A stretch of 64,000 nt of DNA from Subtercola boreus (GCF_006716115.1 NZ_VFOO01000001.1:1612001-1676000), one strand, 5' to 3'; positions 33,787 to 42,791 are shown, counted from the stretch's first letter. Notes: a model not told the origin generated them from the letters alone. Translations and numbers: made by a program.

Positions 33787-34662
33787 TCAGGAGTTGCTGA
33801 GGGCGCGGGAGCGGTAGTACCAGCGCAGAACGAGGCGCTCGACGCCCACGAACAGATAGTTCAGAACGGTGCCGAGGATGGCCAGCACCAGGATGCCCGT
33901 CCACATGGTGGTGATCGCGAACACCGTCTGCGCCTGCAGGATGAAATAGCCGATGCCCTGCTTGGCCGCCACCATCTCGGTCACGACCATGAGGATGATC
34001 GAGGTCTGCAGGCTCGCCCGGAGGCCCGCGGCCATCTGCGGGGCGGCCGCCGGCAGCACCAAGGAGAACAGCTGGCGCAGCGGACTCAGTTTCATGGCCC
34101 GTGCCGTGTCGAACTTCACCTGGTCGATGCTGCGCATGCCGTCGAGCGTGTTCAGCAGCGTCGGCCAGATGGCGCCGAACGAGATGAGAGCGATCTGTCG
34201 CAGTTCACCGATTCCGAACAGGGCAATCATGGCCGGCAGCAGAGCCGGGGCCGGGAGCACGTACAGAAAGTAGATGAGCGGGTTCGAGACGTGCCGCACC
34301 GGCGGGAAGCGCCAGAGCAACGTGCCGAAGACGACGCCGATCAGAGCGCCGCCCAGGTAGCCGAAAGCGAGGTTGCGGAGGCTCGAGGTGAGCTGCATCG
34401 CCGCGTCGCCCACGATCCACTGGGCCCAGAACTCGGCGACGATGCTGCTGAGCGGGGGGAAGAAGGGAGAGGTGCTCGACGCGGAGGCGAACCACCAGAT
34501 CACCAGCAGGGCGATGGGCAGCCAGACGGCCAACAGCACATTCCGCACCCGAGCGCCGGTGCTGCGCGTGCGCCGTCCGGTCACCATCAGGTCGGTCGTC
34601 TCGCCGATGCTCGGCCCCGCGGCGCGCTCCGGGGCGATCTTCGGCATGGTGGTCTGCGTCAT
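33787..34662 (-). CDS. ABC transporter permease, SsuC/TauC-like
   Basis: A 291-residue inner-membrane protein with about six TM segments. The first is at about residues 42-60 (LLAVWLPIALLVIWWFA). The EAA-loop region reads ARAMKLSPLRQLFSLVLPAAA, the ATPase contact site of BPD-type permeases. It forms the pore with the second permease encoded immediately upstream. The ATG at 34662 overlaps the stop of that permease by four bases, indicating coupled translation and a heterodimeric channel. Confidence 0.93.
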   Translation of the reverse strand: MTQTTMPKIAPERAAGPSIGETTDLMVTGRRTRSTGARVRNVLLAVWLPIALLVIWWFASASSTSPFFPPLSSIVAEFWAQWIVGDAAMQLTSSLRNLAFGYLGGALIGVVFGTLLWRFPPVRHVSNPLIYFLYVLPAPALLPAMIALFGIGELRQIALISFGAIWPTLLNTLDGMRSIDQVKFDTARAMKLSPLRQLFSLVLPAAAPQMAAGLRASLQTSIILMVVTEMVAAKQGIGYFILQAQTVFAITTMWTGILVLAILGTVLNYLFVGVERLVLRWYYRSRALSNS

Positions 34663-35471
34663 TTGCGAACCCCTTCGTTGTTCGAGCGGATGTTGCGCTG
34701 GGATTCGTGCCAGTGCATGACGTTGCGTTCGAGCAGGAAGAACGCACCGGTCAGCACGATCCCGATCAGCCCTGCCGTGATGATGTAGGCGTACATCACC
34801 GGGTACGCCGAGGTGCCGCCGTTCTGCGCCTGCAGGATGTTGCGCCCGATCCCCGCCGCACCGCCAACCAGCTCGGAGACGACCGCAAGGATGAGCGCCG
34901 AGGCCGAGGCGATGCGGAGGCCGGTCGCGATGTAGGGCGAGGCACTCGGAATGACCACCGTGAAGAACCGGCGCACCCCTCGTACACCGAGCGCCTTGGA
35001 CGTGTCGAGAACCGTCGGATCCATCGACCGCACACCGTAGATCACCTGGATGACGAGAGGCCAGAAGACGCCGAAAGCGATCAGGAAGACCTTCATCGGC
35101 AGGGTAGAGCCCATCACCAGGATGACCAGCGGCAGGATCGCGATGGCCGGGATGGCCTTGAAGATCTCGATGACGCTCGCGGCACTGCGGAAGGCGAAAT
35201 CGCTGAAGGCCAGCGCCGATCCGATCGTGATCGCCAGCGCGCTGGCGATCACGAGACCGAGGAACCATGCCTGCACTGTCGCACCGATCGCCGCCCAGTA
35301 CTGCGGTGTCGCCACCGCCTTGCCGAGCGCGATCATGGTGTTCGTCATCGTCGGGAACTGGTCGGCCCGGAACAGCCCGCCGGCCGTGACCAGCTGCCAG
35401 AGCAACAGGGCGGCCAGCACGGCGGCCGCGGGGGCGAGCCAACGGAACGAGCGATGCGACAGTGCATTCAT
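34659..35471 (-). CDS. ABC transporter permease, SsuC/TauC-like
   Basis: A 270-residue permease. TM1 begins near residue 11 (WLAPAAAVLAALLLWQLV). The EAA loop reads SKALGVRGVRRFFTVVIPSAS. It pairs with the downstream permease (4-base overlap); two different permeases in one importer are common in this family. The start at 35471 lies 43 bases after the binding-protein stop, so the genes form one transcript. Confidence 0.93.
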   Translation of the reverse strand: MNALSHRSFRWLAPAAAVLAALLLWQLVTAGGLFRADQFPTMTNTMIALGKAVATPQYWAAIGATVQAWFLGLVIASALAITIGSALAFSDFAFRSAASVIEIFKAIPAIAILPLVILVMGSTLPMKVFLIAFGVFWPLVIQVIYGVRSMDPTVLDTSKALGVRGVRRFFTVVIPSASPYIATGLRIASASALILAVVSELVGGAAGIGRNILQAQNGGTSAYPVMYAYIITAGLIGIVLTGAFFLLERNVMHWHESQRNIRSNNEGVRK

Positions 35472-35513
35472 GGGAGTGTGATCCTTCGAATCGGTTCGGT
35501 GGATGGTCGCCTG

Positions 35514-36521
35514 TTACTTGCTGCTCTCGAGCGCGCCCGGCCACACCAGCGTGTTGACGTCCACCTCTTTGGCGAGCCCTGCGTACTTCGTGAGCAGCGT
35601 TTCAGCGGTGGCGAAACCCTCGGTGTTCACGTAGGGGTTGCTTCCTGTGTTCCACTTGGCTGCCTTGGCCGCATCCTCGGTGAGACCGAGGTTGGTGACC
35701 AGTGTCTCCTTGGCCTTGTCGATGTTCGCCGTCGCATAGTCCTGCGACTCGATCATCGCGGCGGCGAAGTCGGAGACGGTGTCTGCGTTCGCGTCGATGT
35801 AGCTCTGGCTTGTCGTGTAGAGACCGACCGCCATGTCGGGGAAGGTCTCGACGTTCGGCTTGCCGATGATCGTGGCACCGTTGGCCTCTGCGTCGGCGAT
35901 GAACGGTGCCTGCACGACAGCCGCGTCGATGTCGCCGGAGGCCAGTGCGGCCGGCATCTGGCCGAACGGCAGCTGCACGAGGTTGATCGACTTCGTGTCG
36001 ACCCCCATCTTCGCGGCCATGTCCCACATCGCGAGGGTGTTGAGGGAAGAGAGCCCGATCACACCCACGGTCTTGCCGCCGAGGTCACCGGCCGTCTTTA
36101 TCCCTGAATCGGGGCCGGCCACGAGGGCGTTACCCTCATCGGGTTCCTCCTGGGCCTTCTGCTGGCCCTCGACCGTCGCGACGGCCCTGATCGGGATGCT
36201 GTTCGCGTTCGCATTGATGACGTGCACGACGGTGGCGAAACCGAAGTCGTACTGGCCGCTCGCGACACCCGAGATGATCGCGGCCACGTCGGTCTGCGGC
36301 ACGAGCTCGACTTCGAGGCCGTGCTTGGCGAAGATGCCGTCCTGGATTCCCAGGTAGATCGGTGCCGTCTGCGCTGACGGGTTGGTGGCCACAGTGATCT
36401 TCTTGGTGCCGCCGGATCCGGCGTCGGCGCTGCCGCCGTCGGAGCCGCCTGAGCAGCCCGCCAACAACACCGTCGTTGCGAGCAGTGCCACTCCGGCGAG
36501 CAGGGTCTTCTTTCGTGACAT
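35514..36521 (-). CDS. ABC transporter substrate-binding lipoprotein, NMT1/SsuA-like
   Basis: A 335-residue lipoprotein. The signal peptide and lipobox are TLLAGVALLATTVLLAGCSG, with the lipidated Cys about residue 22. The mature domain has ITVATNPSAQTAPIYLGIQD, IISGVASGQYDFGFATVVHV and GDLGGKTVGVIGLSSLNTLA, typical of periplasmic-type proteins for sulfonates, nitrate, pyrimidines or aromatic sulfonate-like ligands. AAGGGA lies upstream of two adjacent ATGs; the second (36521) has the better spacing. It is the first gene of the import operon. The ligand is unknown but should relate to the pathway encoded around it. Confidence 0.93.
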   Translation of the reverse strand: MSRKKTLLAGVALLATTVLLAGCSGGSDGGSADAGSGGTKKITVATNPSAQTAPIYLGIQDGIFAKHGLEVELVPQTDVAAIISGVASGQYDFGFATVVHVINANANSIPIRAVATVEGQQKAQEEPDEGNALVAGPDSGIKTAGDLGGKTVGVIGLSSLNTLAMWDMAAKMGVDTKSINLVQLPFGQMPAALASGDIDAAVVQAPFIADAEANGATIIGKPNVETFPDMAVGLYTTSQSYIDANADTVSDFAAAMIESQDYATANIDKAKETLVTNLGLTEDAAKAAKWNTGSNPYVNTEGFATAETLLTKYAGLAKEVDVNTLVWPGALESSK

Positions 36522-36769
36522 CATGATGTCCCTTCGATTGTGATGTCGATGCATGAGGTGGAGAAACGCCCACTCACGAGTGCCGTGCGTGTGAGTGGGT
36601 GAGAACGACCGAACCGATACGCCCTGCGTGCCTTCGGCATCTTCTTCGATTGCCGAGGGGCGGCTGTGCGGGGCCGACGGTCGCTTGTGCTGTTCAGGCT
36701 AGCCGCGGTGTGATACCCCGGAATGGCCCGAAAGCTATTACGTGATAACAGTTGAGAGCGCATGGGAGC

Positions 36770-37606
36770 TCAATTCCTCGTGGCGAGCACGCCACCGTCG
36801 ATGACGAAGACAGAGCCGGTGATGTGACCTGCCGCCGGCGAGGCCAGCAGCAGTGCGAGTCCCTCGATCTCGGCCGGATCGGCGATCCGCCCGGTGGCCG
36901 TCGCGCGGGTGAGTTCGTCGATCATGCCGGTATTGCCCGGGTTCTTCGCCCCGATTGCTGTGAGGAATGAGCCCGGCGCGATCACATTGACGTTGATCCC
37001 CCTCGTGGCCAGTTCGGTCGCAACGTTCTGGGCGAACAGGGTCACCGCCGCCTTCGAACTCGAGTACGCGTAGCCGACCAGGGGGTCGACCGCGAGACCC
37101 GCCACCGAGGAGGTCACGATGATTCGACCGGCTCCGTCGTTCATCCTGGCGGCGGCAGCCTGCACTGTGAGCATCAGTCCGGTGAGGTTGATGTCGAGAA
37201 CCGATTGCCAGCGGTCGTCGTCGATCTCAGCGAGCCCGTTCCCGAACCGACGCCCGAGGCCCGATGAGACACCCGCGTTGGCGAAGACGATGTCGAGCCC
37301 CGAACCCCAGCCCGCTGCATCCTGCATCGCGGCATCGAGCGCGGCGCGATCGCGCACGTCGGCCATTCGCGCCCTCACCTCGAGTCCCTCCGCGGCGAGG
37401 CTCTGCCGGGCGGTCTCGAGCGTCTCCCCCGTGTTGTCGACGAGAAGCACCCGCGCCCCGTTTCGGGCTAGCACCCGCGCGATGGCGAACCCCAACCCGC
37501 TGGCCGCCCCCGTGACGACGGCCCCGCGACCGCGCACATCGAAGAGCACCCGGGGATCTGAGGACGCTCGCCCGTCCCCAGCCGGTGCGGCACCTGGATC
37601 GGTCAT
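36770..37606 (-). CDS. short-chain dehydrogenase/reductase
   Basis: A 278-residue classical SDR. The cofactor motif is VVTGAASGLGFAIARVL (TGxxxGxG) with an acidic VDNTGE that suggests NAD. Then come ANAG (about residue 112), catalytic Ser in IIVTSSVAGLA, and Y-S-S-S-K in GYAYSSSKAAV. The C-terminus ends FVIDGGVLATRN. It oxidises or reduces an alcohol/carbonyl in the catabolic region. The ATG at 37606 overlaps the LysR gene stop by four bases. Confidence 0.93.
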   Translation of the reverse strand: MTDPGAAPAGDGRASSDPRVLFDVRGRGAVVTGAASGLGFAIARVLARNGARVLLVDNTGETLETARQSLAAEGLEVRARMADVRDRAALDAAMQDAAGWGSGLDIVFANAGVSSGLGRRFGNGLAEIDDDRWQSVLDINLTGLMLTVQAAAARMNDGAGRIIVTSSVAGLAVDPLVGYAYSSSKAAVTLFAQNVATELATRGINVNVIAPGSFLTAIGAKNPGNTGMIDELTRATATGRIADPAEIEGLALLLASPAAGHITGSVFVIDGGVLATRN

Positions 37607-38490
37607 GAGCGCTCCTCCCAGGGCCGCATCTCGAGAAAGTTGCCGAGCACGGCGGGTTTGGACTTGTCGTTCCAGACGATCCCGACGCTGAGCTTCGGCT
37701 CGGCGCCGCCGATCGGGCGGAAGGTGACGCCCTGTTGCGCCGCAGAGCGGGCGGATGCCGGTGCGAAGCCGACCCCGAGTCCGCCGGCGATGAGACCGAG
37801 CGCCACCCAGGTGGAGTTCACCTCATGGGCGATGTGAGGGCTGAAGCCGGCCTCGTTGCACATCGCGATGTAGTAGTCGTGCAGGGCGGGCTCCACCAGG
37901 CGGTCGATCATCACGAGATCCTCCCCGTCGATGTCGGCGAGCGCCACCGTCTCCTGTTCGGCCAACGGATGCCCGTCCGGCAGCGCCAGCATGACGTCCT
38001 GCTGCGAGATGGGCAGGCAGGCGAGGTCTTCCCGCAGCTCGATCGGCAACCGCGCGAAAGCGCAGTGCACGGCTCGGCTCATCGTCTGGTCGAGCACCTG
38101 CCGGGTGGTCAGCTCGGTGAGCCGGATGCGCACCTCGGGGTACTCCTTGCGGAACCGCCGGAGCGAACGTGGCACGAGTTCCGCGAGCGCGGGCTGGATG
38201 AAACCGATGTTGAGCGAACCGACCTGCCCCCGGCTCACGGCAATCGCACGCGACTTGGCGCCGTCGGCGCGTGCGAGCACAGCGATGGCCTCCTCGAGGA
38301 AGGTCTTGCCCGCTTCGGTGAGGGTGACGTGGCGCCTGTCGCGTTCGAGCAGCATCAGGCCGAGTTCGTTCTCTAGGGAACTGATCTGCTTGCTGAGCGC
38401 CGGCTGCACGATGTGCAGGGTCTCCGCAGCCTTCCGGAAGTGCAGCTCCTCGGCGACTGCCACGAAGTACCTCAGGTGTCTCAGCTCCAC
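37603..38490 (-). CDS. LysR-family transcriptional regulator
   Basis: A 295-residue LTTR. The winged HTH is at the N-terminus (LRHLRYFVAVAEELHFRKAA, then LSKQISSLENELGLMLLERD). A co-inducer domain follows from SRGQVGSLNIGFIQPALAEL. The GTG at 38490 is chosen because the conserved ELRHLRYF begins immediately after it; a longer frame upstream overlaps the hydrolase gene. It overlaps the alpha/beta hydrolase stop by ten bases. LTTRs in such clusters sense the substrate or an intermediate and control divergent promoters; the GTGATC/GATCAC elements are its candidate sites. Confidence 0.93.
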   Translation of the reverse strand: MELRHLRYFVAVAEELHFRKAAETLHIVQPALSKQISSLENELGLMLLERDRRHVTLTEAGKTFLEEAIAVLARADGAKSRAIAVSRGQVGSLNIGFIQPALAELVPRSLRRFRKEYPEVRIRLTELTTRQVLDQTMSRAVHCAFARLPIELREDLACLPISQQDVMLALPDGHPLAEQETVALADIDGEDLVMIDRLVEPALHDYYIAMCNEAGFSPHIAHEVNSTWVALGLIAGGLGVGFAPASARSAAQQGVTFRPIGGAEPKLSVGIVWNDKSKPAVLGNFLEMRPWEERS

Positions 38491-39257
38491 GTCGGCACCG
38501 CCCGGCCGATCACAGCAGTCAGCGAGTCCGGCCGTTCGACGTGCGGGAGGTGTCCCGCCTTGGGAACGACGGTGAGCTCGGCCTGCGGCAGAGCCGCCAT
38601 CCATTCGGCTGCGTACGACAGCGGGACGATGCCGTCTTCACGGCCCCAGAGGATGCTCACCGGAATGGTCAACGCGCCCAGTCGCCCAGCGAGGGACGGG
38701 TCGTGCATGTAGGGGTCGCCAGCGATCCGGTGCGCTGTGGCGCGGCTACGGGCCAGACGCCGTGTGATCACCGGGTGGGGCGTCGCCCGCCGGGCCGCCT
38801 CACGCCGGTCGTCGTCGAACACCGTGGCCACGAGCGCCTCCTCCGGGGTGAGAGCGAAGATGTCGGGAGCGGTTCCATCGCCGGCGAGACCCGCCGGGTC
38901 GATGAGCACCAGCCGACGGACGCGCTCAGGCACGCGCAGGGCCAGCTCGGCGGCTACCCACCCGCCCAGCGAGCAGCCGATGAGCACGAACTCGTCGATG
39001 CCGAGCTCGTCGAGCAGGGCTTCGTGCACCCGGCCGATGTCCGCGATGTCCGACACGGCGAAGTCGTCGCTCTCGATGAATCCCGGATGATCGGGCCTCA
39101 CCACGAGGTGATCGTCGGCCAGCGTCTCCAGGGCGGGCAGCAGTGCCCCCTGATCGCCCGTGCCGTGGAGGTAGACGACGGCGGGCCCGTGCCCGGCCCG
39201 GACCACCCGCAGGGCGCCTCCGGGGAGGTGCACGAGGTCCGTCTGTACTGCATTCAC
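38481..39257 (-). CDS. alpha/beta hydrolase
   Basis: A 258-residue alpha/beta-fold hydrolase. HGTG oxyanion-hole element in VVYLHGTGDQGALLP; the nucleophile Ser is in the elbow LIGCSLGGWVA (about residue 95). The catalytic Asp is probably in ILWGREDGIVPLSYA and the His in KAGHLPHVERPD. Family members include esterases and C-C bond hydrolases of aromatic catabolism; which one applies here is not clear. The GTG at 39257 has an AGGAG six bases before it. It is the first gene of a minus-strand operon with the LysR gene and an SDR. Confidence 0.9.
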   Translation of the reverse strand: MNAVQTDLVHLPGGALRVVRAGHGPAVVYLHGTGDQGALLPALETLADDHLVVRPDHPGFIESDDFAVSDIADIGRVHEALLDELGIDEFVLIGCSLGGWVAAELALRVPERVRRLVLIDPAGLAGDGTAPDIFALTPEEALVATVFDDDRREAARRATPHPVITRRLARSRATAHRIAGDPYMHDPSLAGRLGALTIPVSILWGREDGIVPLSYAAEWMAALPQAELTVVPKAGHLPHVERPDSLTAVIGRAVPTWS

Positions 39258-39279
39258 AATGTGCTCCTTTGCAACGATC

Positions 39280-39387
39280 GTGATCGCTGATCACTCTAAG
39301 TACCACTTGGACCAAAGATCAAATAGCCGAAAGAACCACTGTGATCGCTGAGAGTGATCACAGCTCTGATCACTGGCGGCGATCACA
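39280..39387. promoter_or_regulatory. cluster of GTGATC/GATCAC operator half-sites
   Basis: The divergent promoter between the hydrolase and the fumarylpyruvate hydrolase holds several copies of one motif. These are GTGATC-GCT-GATCAC (39280-39294), GTGATCGCTGAGAGTGATCAC (39341-39361), and TGATCAC with GCGATCAC (39367-39386). Spacings vary between 3 and about 11 bases, giving several overlapping palindromes. The arrangement suits cooperative binding of one regulator across both promoters. Confidence 0.65.
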
Positions 39388-39501
39388 GGCTCTGTTCTGG
39401 CGCTTTGAGGGCCCGTCGCGCATCGGTAGCGTAAAAGCGAGACCATTCGACACTGGCGTCACGGGGTGCATCCGCGTCGACGCACCCGACCCGGGAGCTT
39501 C

Positions 39502-40383
39502 ATGAAACTCGCGCTCTTCGATGAGAACCAGCTGGGTGTCATCACCCCCGACGACGACGGGATCGTGGATGTCACCGCCGCCCTTCCGTCGGTACCACCC
39601 CACGATGCCGACCCGCTCACCGCAGGATGGTGGCGGGCACTCTGTCGGGACTGGGCCTCTCTCGCCGGCCCGATCCGCGACGCAGCGGCCGTCGGAACGC
39701 CGATCCCCCTCAGCGCTGTCACCCTGCGCGCCCCTGCCCTCAACCCGTCGAAAGTCATCGCGGCCGCGAGCAACTACCGCGATCACGTCGCCGAGATGCA
39801 CGACGTCCAGCAACGCACACTGGGCACGACGCACGAGTGGATGTTCGATTTCGACGTCTTTCTCAAAGCACCCTCGTCGATCACCGGGCCCGCCGGTCCG
39901 ATCATCCTGCCGCCCGACGTGCTCGACGCCGGCCACGAGATCCACCACGAGTCCGAGCTGGTGATCGTGGTCGGCACGGGTGGCTTCGACATCCCCGTGG
40001 AGAGCGCCCTCGAGCACGTCTTCGGGTTCACTGTCGGTCTCGACATCACCGTGCGGAGCCCCGCCGATCGTTCGCGGCGCAAGTCCTACAACACCTTCAG
40101 CCCGATCGGGCCCTTCATCCGGGTGCGCGACGATACCTTCGACGGAGCGGCCGAGAGCATTCTGCTCACCGTCGATGACGAGGTGCGCCAGAGCGTCGAC
40201 ACCTCAGACCTCATCATATCTGTGCCCGCGATCGTGGCGTACGCGTCACGCATCATGACTCTCAACCCCGGCGACCTCATCTTCACCGGGGCCCCTCCCG
40301 GCGTCGGTCCGATCGCGCGGGGCGAAATGCTCGTGACGACGATCAGCGGGATCGGAACAATGACGACGAGCGTCGCCCGGTGA
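39502..40383 (+). CDS. fumarylacetoacetate hydrolase family protein, probable fumarylpyruvate hydrolase
   Basis: A 293-residue FAH-family enzyme. It begins MKLALFDENQLGVI; the conserved lid reads VIAAASNYRDHVAEM; the metal ligands are in the EIHHESELVIVVG block (E-x-E), with Asp in VGLDITVRSPADRS. The C-terminus has NPGDLIFTGAPPGVGPI. It hydrolyses fumarylpyruvate to fumarate and pyruvate, the last step after gentisate dioxygenase and maleylpyruvate isomerase, both encoded in this window. A GGGAG lies upstream of the ATG at 39502. It starts the plus-strand operon of four genes. Confidence 0.92.
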   Translation: MKLALFDENQLGVITPDDDGIVDVTAALPSVPPHDADPLTAGWWRALCRDWASLAGPIRDAAAVGTPIPLSAVTLRAPALNPSKVIAAASNYRDHVAEMHDVQQRTLGTTHEWMFDFDVFLKAPSSITGPAGPIILPPDVLDAGHEIHHESELVIVVGTGGFDIPVESALEHVFGFTVGLDITVRSPADRSRRKSYNTFSPIGPFIRVRDDTFDGAAESILLTVDDEVRQSVDTSDLIISVPAIVAYASRIMTLNPGDLIFTGAPPGVGPIARGEMLVTTISGIGTMTTSVAR

Positions 40384-41141
40384 GCGGCCACGGCCTGCTC
40401 ACAGGCCGCGTGGTCGTGGTGACGGGAGGATCGAGCGGAATCGGACGGGCACTCTGCCTGCGGGCAGCGGAGGAGGGGGCCGCGGCGGTGATCGTCGCCG
40501 ACCGGGTCGAGACGGGCAGGGAGGGCGGGGCGAGCACCGTCTCGCTGATCGAGGCCACCGGAGCGACCGCGGTCTTCGTCGAGTGCGATGTCACCGAGCC
40601 GGCGTCGTGGCTCGACGTCACAGCGGCCGCCGACGTCTTCGGCGGACTCGACGCTCTCTGCAACGTGGCAGGCATCAGCGACAACGTCGACTTCCTGAGG
40701 GTCGATCTCCCCCGCCTCCGGCGCGTGATGGCCGTGAACTTCGAAGGCACCTTCCTCGGTGCGCAGGCGGCGGCCCGGTCGATGATCGCCACCGGCAAGC
40801 GCGGCACCATCGTCAACGTGTCGTCGGTCGGCGGGATGCGCGGCTTCGCGCACGCCTCGACGTACTCGGCGTCGAAGGGCGCGGTGCGAGCCTTCACCTA
40901 TGCGCTCGCGGATGCCGTGGCGCCCCACGGGATCCGGGCCAACGTCGTGCACCCGGGCCAGGTCGACACCGAGATGCTCCGCGTCGAGATGCGGGGAGGC
41001 TCCCCCATCCGAATCCCCCTCGGCCGGAAGGGCGAAGCCGCGGAGATCGCCGATGCGGTCGTCTGGCTCATGAGCGACCTGTCGAGCTACGTGAGCGGCG
41101 CATCCATCGTCGTCGACGGCGGGTACTCGGCAGTGATCTGA
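40380..41141 (+). CDS. short-chain dehydrogenase/reductase
   Basis: A 253-residue SDR: VVVTGGSSGIGRALCLRA (cofactor), NVAG (about residue 98), catalytic Ser in IVNVSSVGGMRG and Y-S-A-S-K in TYSASKGAVRAF. It ends IVVDGGYSAVI. The start GTG overlaps the FAH stop as GTGA, so the two are co-translated. Together with the flavin reductase and D-2-hydroxyacid dehydrogenase downstream it forms an operon for processing the substrate side chain or ring. The exact substrate is unknown. Confidence 0.92.
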   Translation: MSGHGLLTGRVVVVTGGSSGIGRALCLRAAEEGAAAVIVADRVETGREGGASTVSLIEATGATAVFVECDVTEPASWLDVTAAADVFGGLDALCNVAGISDNVDFLRVDLPRLRRVMAVNFEGTFLGAQAAARSMIATGKRGTIVNVSSVGGMRGFAHASTYSASKGAVRAFTYALADAVAPHGIRANVVHPGQVDTEMLRVEMRGGSPIRIPLGRKGEAAEIADAVVWLMSDLSSYVSGASIVVDGGYSAVI

Positions 41142-41227
41142 CGTGGGAGGACCTGTGATTCCCAGCGGCTCTCTTTCGCTCACCAACAGGAACCTCCACG
41201 GCATCACGGGCTCCGTAGCATCAGAAC

Positions 41228-41839
41228 ATGACCAACACCCAGCCGGCCCTCCCCGTTCGCGATGAGGCGAACGAGGCCAACGACTCCCGACACCTCATCA
41301 CCCTGCCCGTGCCGTTCCAGGTGACGCCCGACGAGTTCAAGGCGGCCTTCCGCAATCACCCCGCGGGAGTCGCCGTCATCACCGCCGACCCCGGCGACGG
41401 CCCCGTGGCCCTCACCGCGACATCGGTGTTCTCGGTGAGCGCCGAACCTCCGCTCCTGGTCTTCTCGATCTCCGGACTCTCCTCGAGCGCCCCCTCCATC
41501 GCGCGCGCAGAGACCATCGTCGTGCACCTCCTCGGAGCAGAGCAGCTCCACCTGGCCAAGCTGGGAGCGACCAGCGGGATCGACCGTTTCGCCGACACCT
41601 CGCTCTGGGCGCGGCTCGAGACGGGGGAACCCTACTTTCCGGCGGCACACGCCTGGATCCGGGCGAAGATCGTGAACAGGATGGCCGCAGGCGGCTCCAC
41701 GGTGATCGCTGCGGAGGCCGTGCAGACTCACGCGCCCGAAGCCGGCGATGCTTCGGCCGATGCCTCCCAGGCAGAACCGCTCGTCTATCACAACCGCACG
41801 TGGCACCGCCTCGGAGAGCACTCCAAGATACGCTCCTAG
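41228..41839 (+). CDS. flavin reductase, HpaC-like
   Basis: A 203-residue flavin reductase domain protein. It has FRNHPAGVAVITADPGDGPV near residue 40, ALTATSVFSVSAEPPLLVF and VVHLLGAEQLHLAKLG, then an acidic/Ala-rich insertion before the closing LVYHNRTWHRLG. It supplies reduced FMN or FAD to a partner monooxygenase, most likely the hydroxylase at 28870-30051. The partners are in different operons of the same region. The 87-base gap before it has no obvious ribosome site. Confidence 0.92.
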   Translation: MTNTQPALPVRDEANEANDSRHLITLPVPFQVTPDEFKAAFRNHPAGVAVITADPGDGPVALTATSVFSVSAEPPLLVFSISGLSSSAPSIARAETIVVHLLGAEQLHLAKLGATSGIDRFADTSLWARLETGEPYFPAAHAWIRAKIVNRMAAGGSTVIAAEAVQTHAPEAGDASADASQAEPLVYHNRTWHRLGEHSKIRS

Positions 41840-41843
41840 CATC

Positions 41844-42788
41844 ATGAAGATCCTCCTGCCGAACACCATCCCGCTCGATGACCTCATCGTCGAAGCGGGT
41901 GACGAGGCGGTCAGGTACGACGTGACCGCACCCATTCCCCACGACCTCCGCGACGCCGATGTCTTCGTGGCGTGGCAGAACACGCCCGACAACCTGGCGT
42001 CTGCCGCCCGCGAGCTCGGGGCGCTGCGGCTCGTGCAGACGCTGGCGGCGGGCCCGGATGCCGTACTCGCCGCAGGGTTCAGACCTGATGTCGCAGTGAC
42101 CTCGGGCCGCTCACTGCACGACGCCACAGTCGCCGAGCACACTCTCGCCCTGACGCTCGCCCTGGTCAGGCGCCTCGACCGGCTGCGGGATGCCCAGCGT
42201 GACTCTCACTGGGACGACGAGTTCCTGGCGGCCCAGCAGAACCCGCTCACCGCGCCGCTCTACACACTGGCTGGCGCATCCGTCTGCATCTGGGGTTTCG
42301 GCTCGATCGCCCGCACGCTGGCGCCGATGTTCGAGCTGATGGGAGCCACGGTCACCGGCGTCGCCTCGTCGGCCGGCACCCGATTCGGCTACGACGTGGT
42401 AGACGATGCCGGGCTTCCCGCGCACCTCGCGGGCGTCGACGTACTGGTGTCGCTGCTGCCGGCAACCCCGGCAAGCACCGGGGCCTTCGACAAGGCCCTG
42501 ATCGACGCGCTGAAGCCCGGCGCCGTGTTCGTGAACGTGGGGAGGGGCGCGACGGTCGACGAGCCCGCCCTGATCGATGCCCTGCGGGCGGGACGACTCC
42601 GCGCAGCGGCACTCGACGTCATGGTCACGGAGCCGCTGCCCGCCGACTCACCCCTCTGGACCGCGCCGAACCTCCTGCTGACGCCGCACGCCGCCGGCAA
42701 CCGCCCCCGCGGTGCAGCCGCGTTGATCGCCCGCAACCTCCAGGCGCTCCGCACGGGCGGGCCCCTCACGAACCTTGTCGGAGCCTGA
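41844..42788 (+). CDS. D-isomer-specific 2-hydroxyacid dehydrogenase
   Basis: A 314-residue NAD-dependent dehydrogenase. The Rossmann motif reads VCIWGFGSIARTLAPMF, with TVAEHTLALTLALVRRLD before it. The substrate-side motif is FVNVGRGATVDEPALIDAL; the catalytic Arg is near VGRGA and the His is in LLTPHAAGNRPRG. It oxidises or reduces a D-2-hydroxyacid/2-oxoacid pair. It starts four bases after the flavin reductase stop, so it belongs to the same operon. The ATG at 41844 is chosen; a longer frame starting at 41748 would overlap the reductase gene. Confidence 0.9.
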   Translation: MKILLPNTIPLDDLIVEAGDEAVRYDVTAPIPHDLRDADVFVAWQNTPDNLASAARELGALRLVQTLAAGPDAVLAAGFRPDVAVTSGRSLHDATVAEHTLALTLALVRRLDRLRDAQRDSHWDDEFLAAQQNPLTAPLYTLAGASVCIWGFGSIARTLAPMFELMGATVTGVASSAGTRFGYDVVDDAGLPAHLAGVDVLVSLLPATPASTGAFDKALIDALKPGAVFVNVGRGATVDEPALIDALRAGRLRAAALDVMVTEPLPADSPLWTAPNLLLTPHAAGNRPRGAAALIARNLQALRTGGPLTNLVGA

Positions 42789-42791
42789 CTC

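Noticed and set aside
36733-36750. TATTACGTGATAACA as an operator of the importer operon
   Set aside because: Only a partial palindrome and only loosely like the GTGATCAC motif; not strong enough to list.
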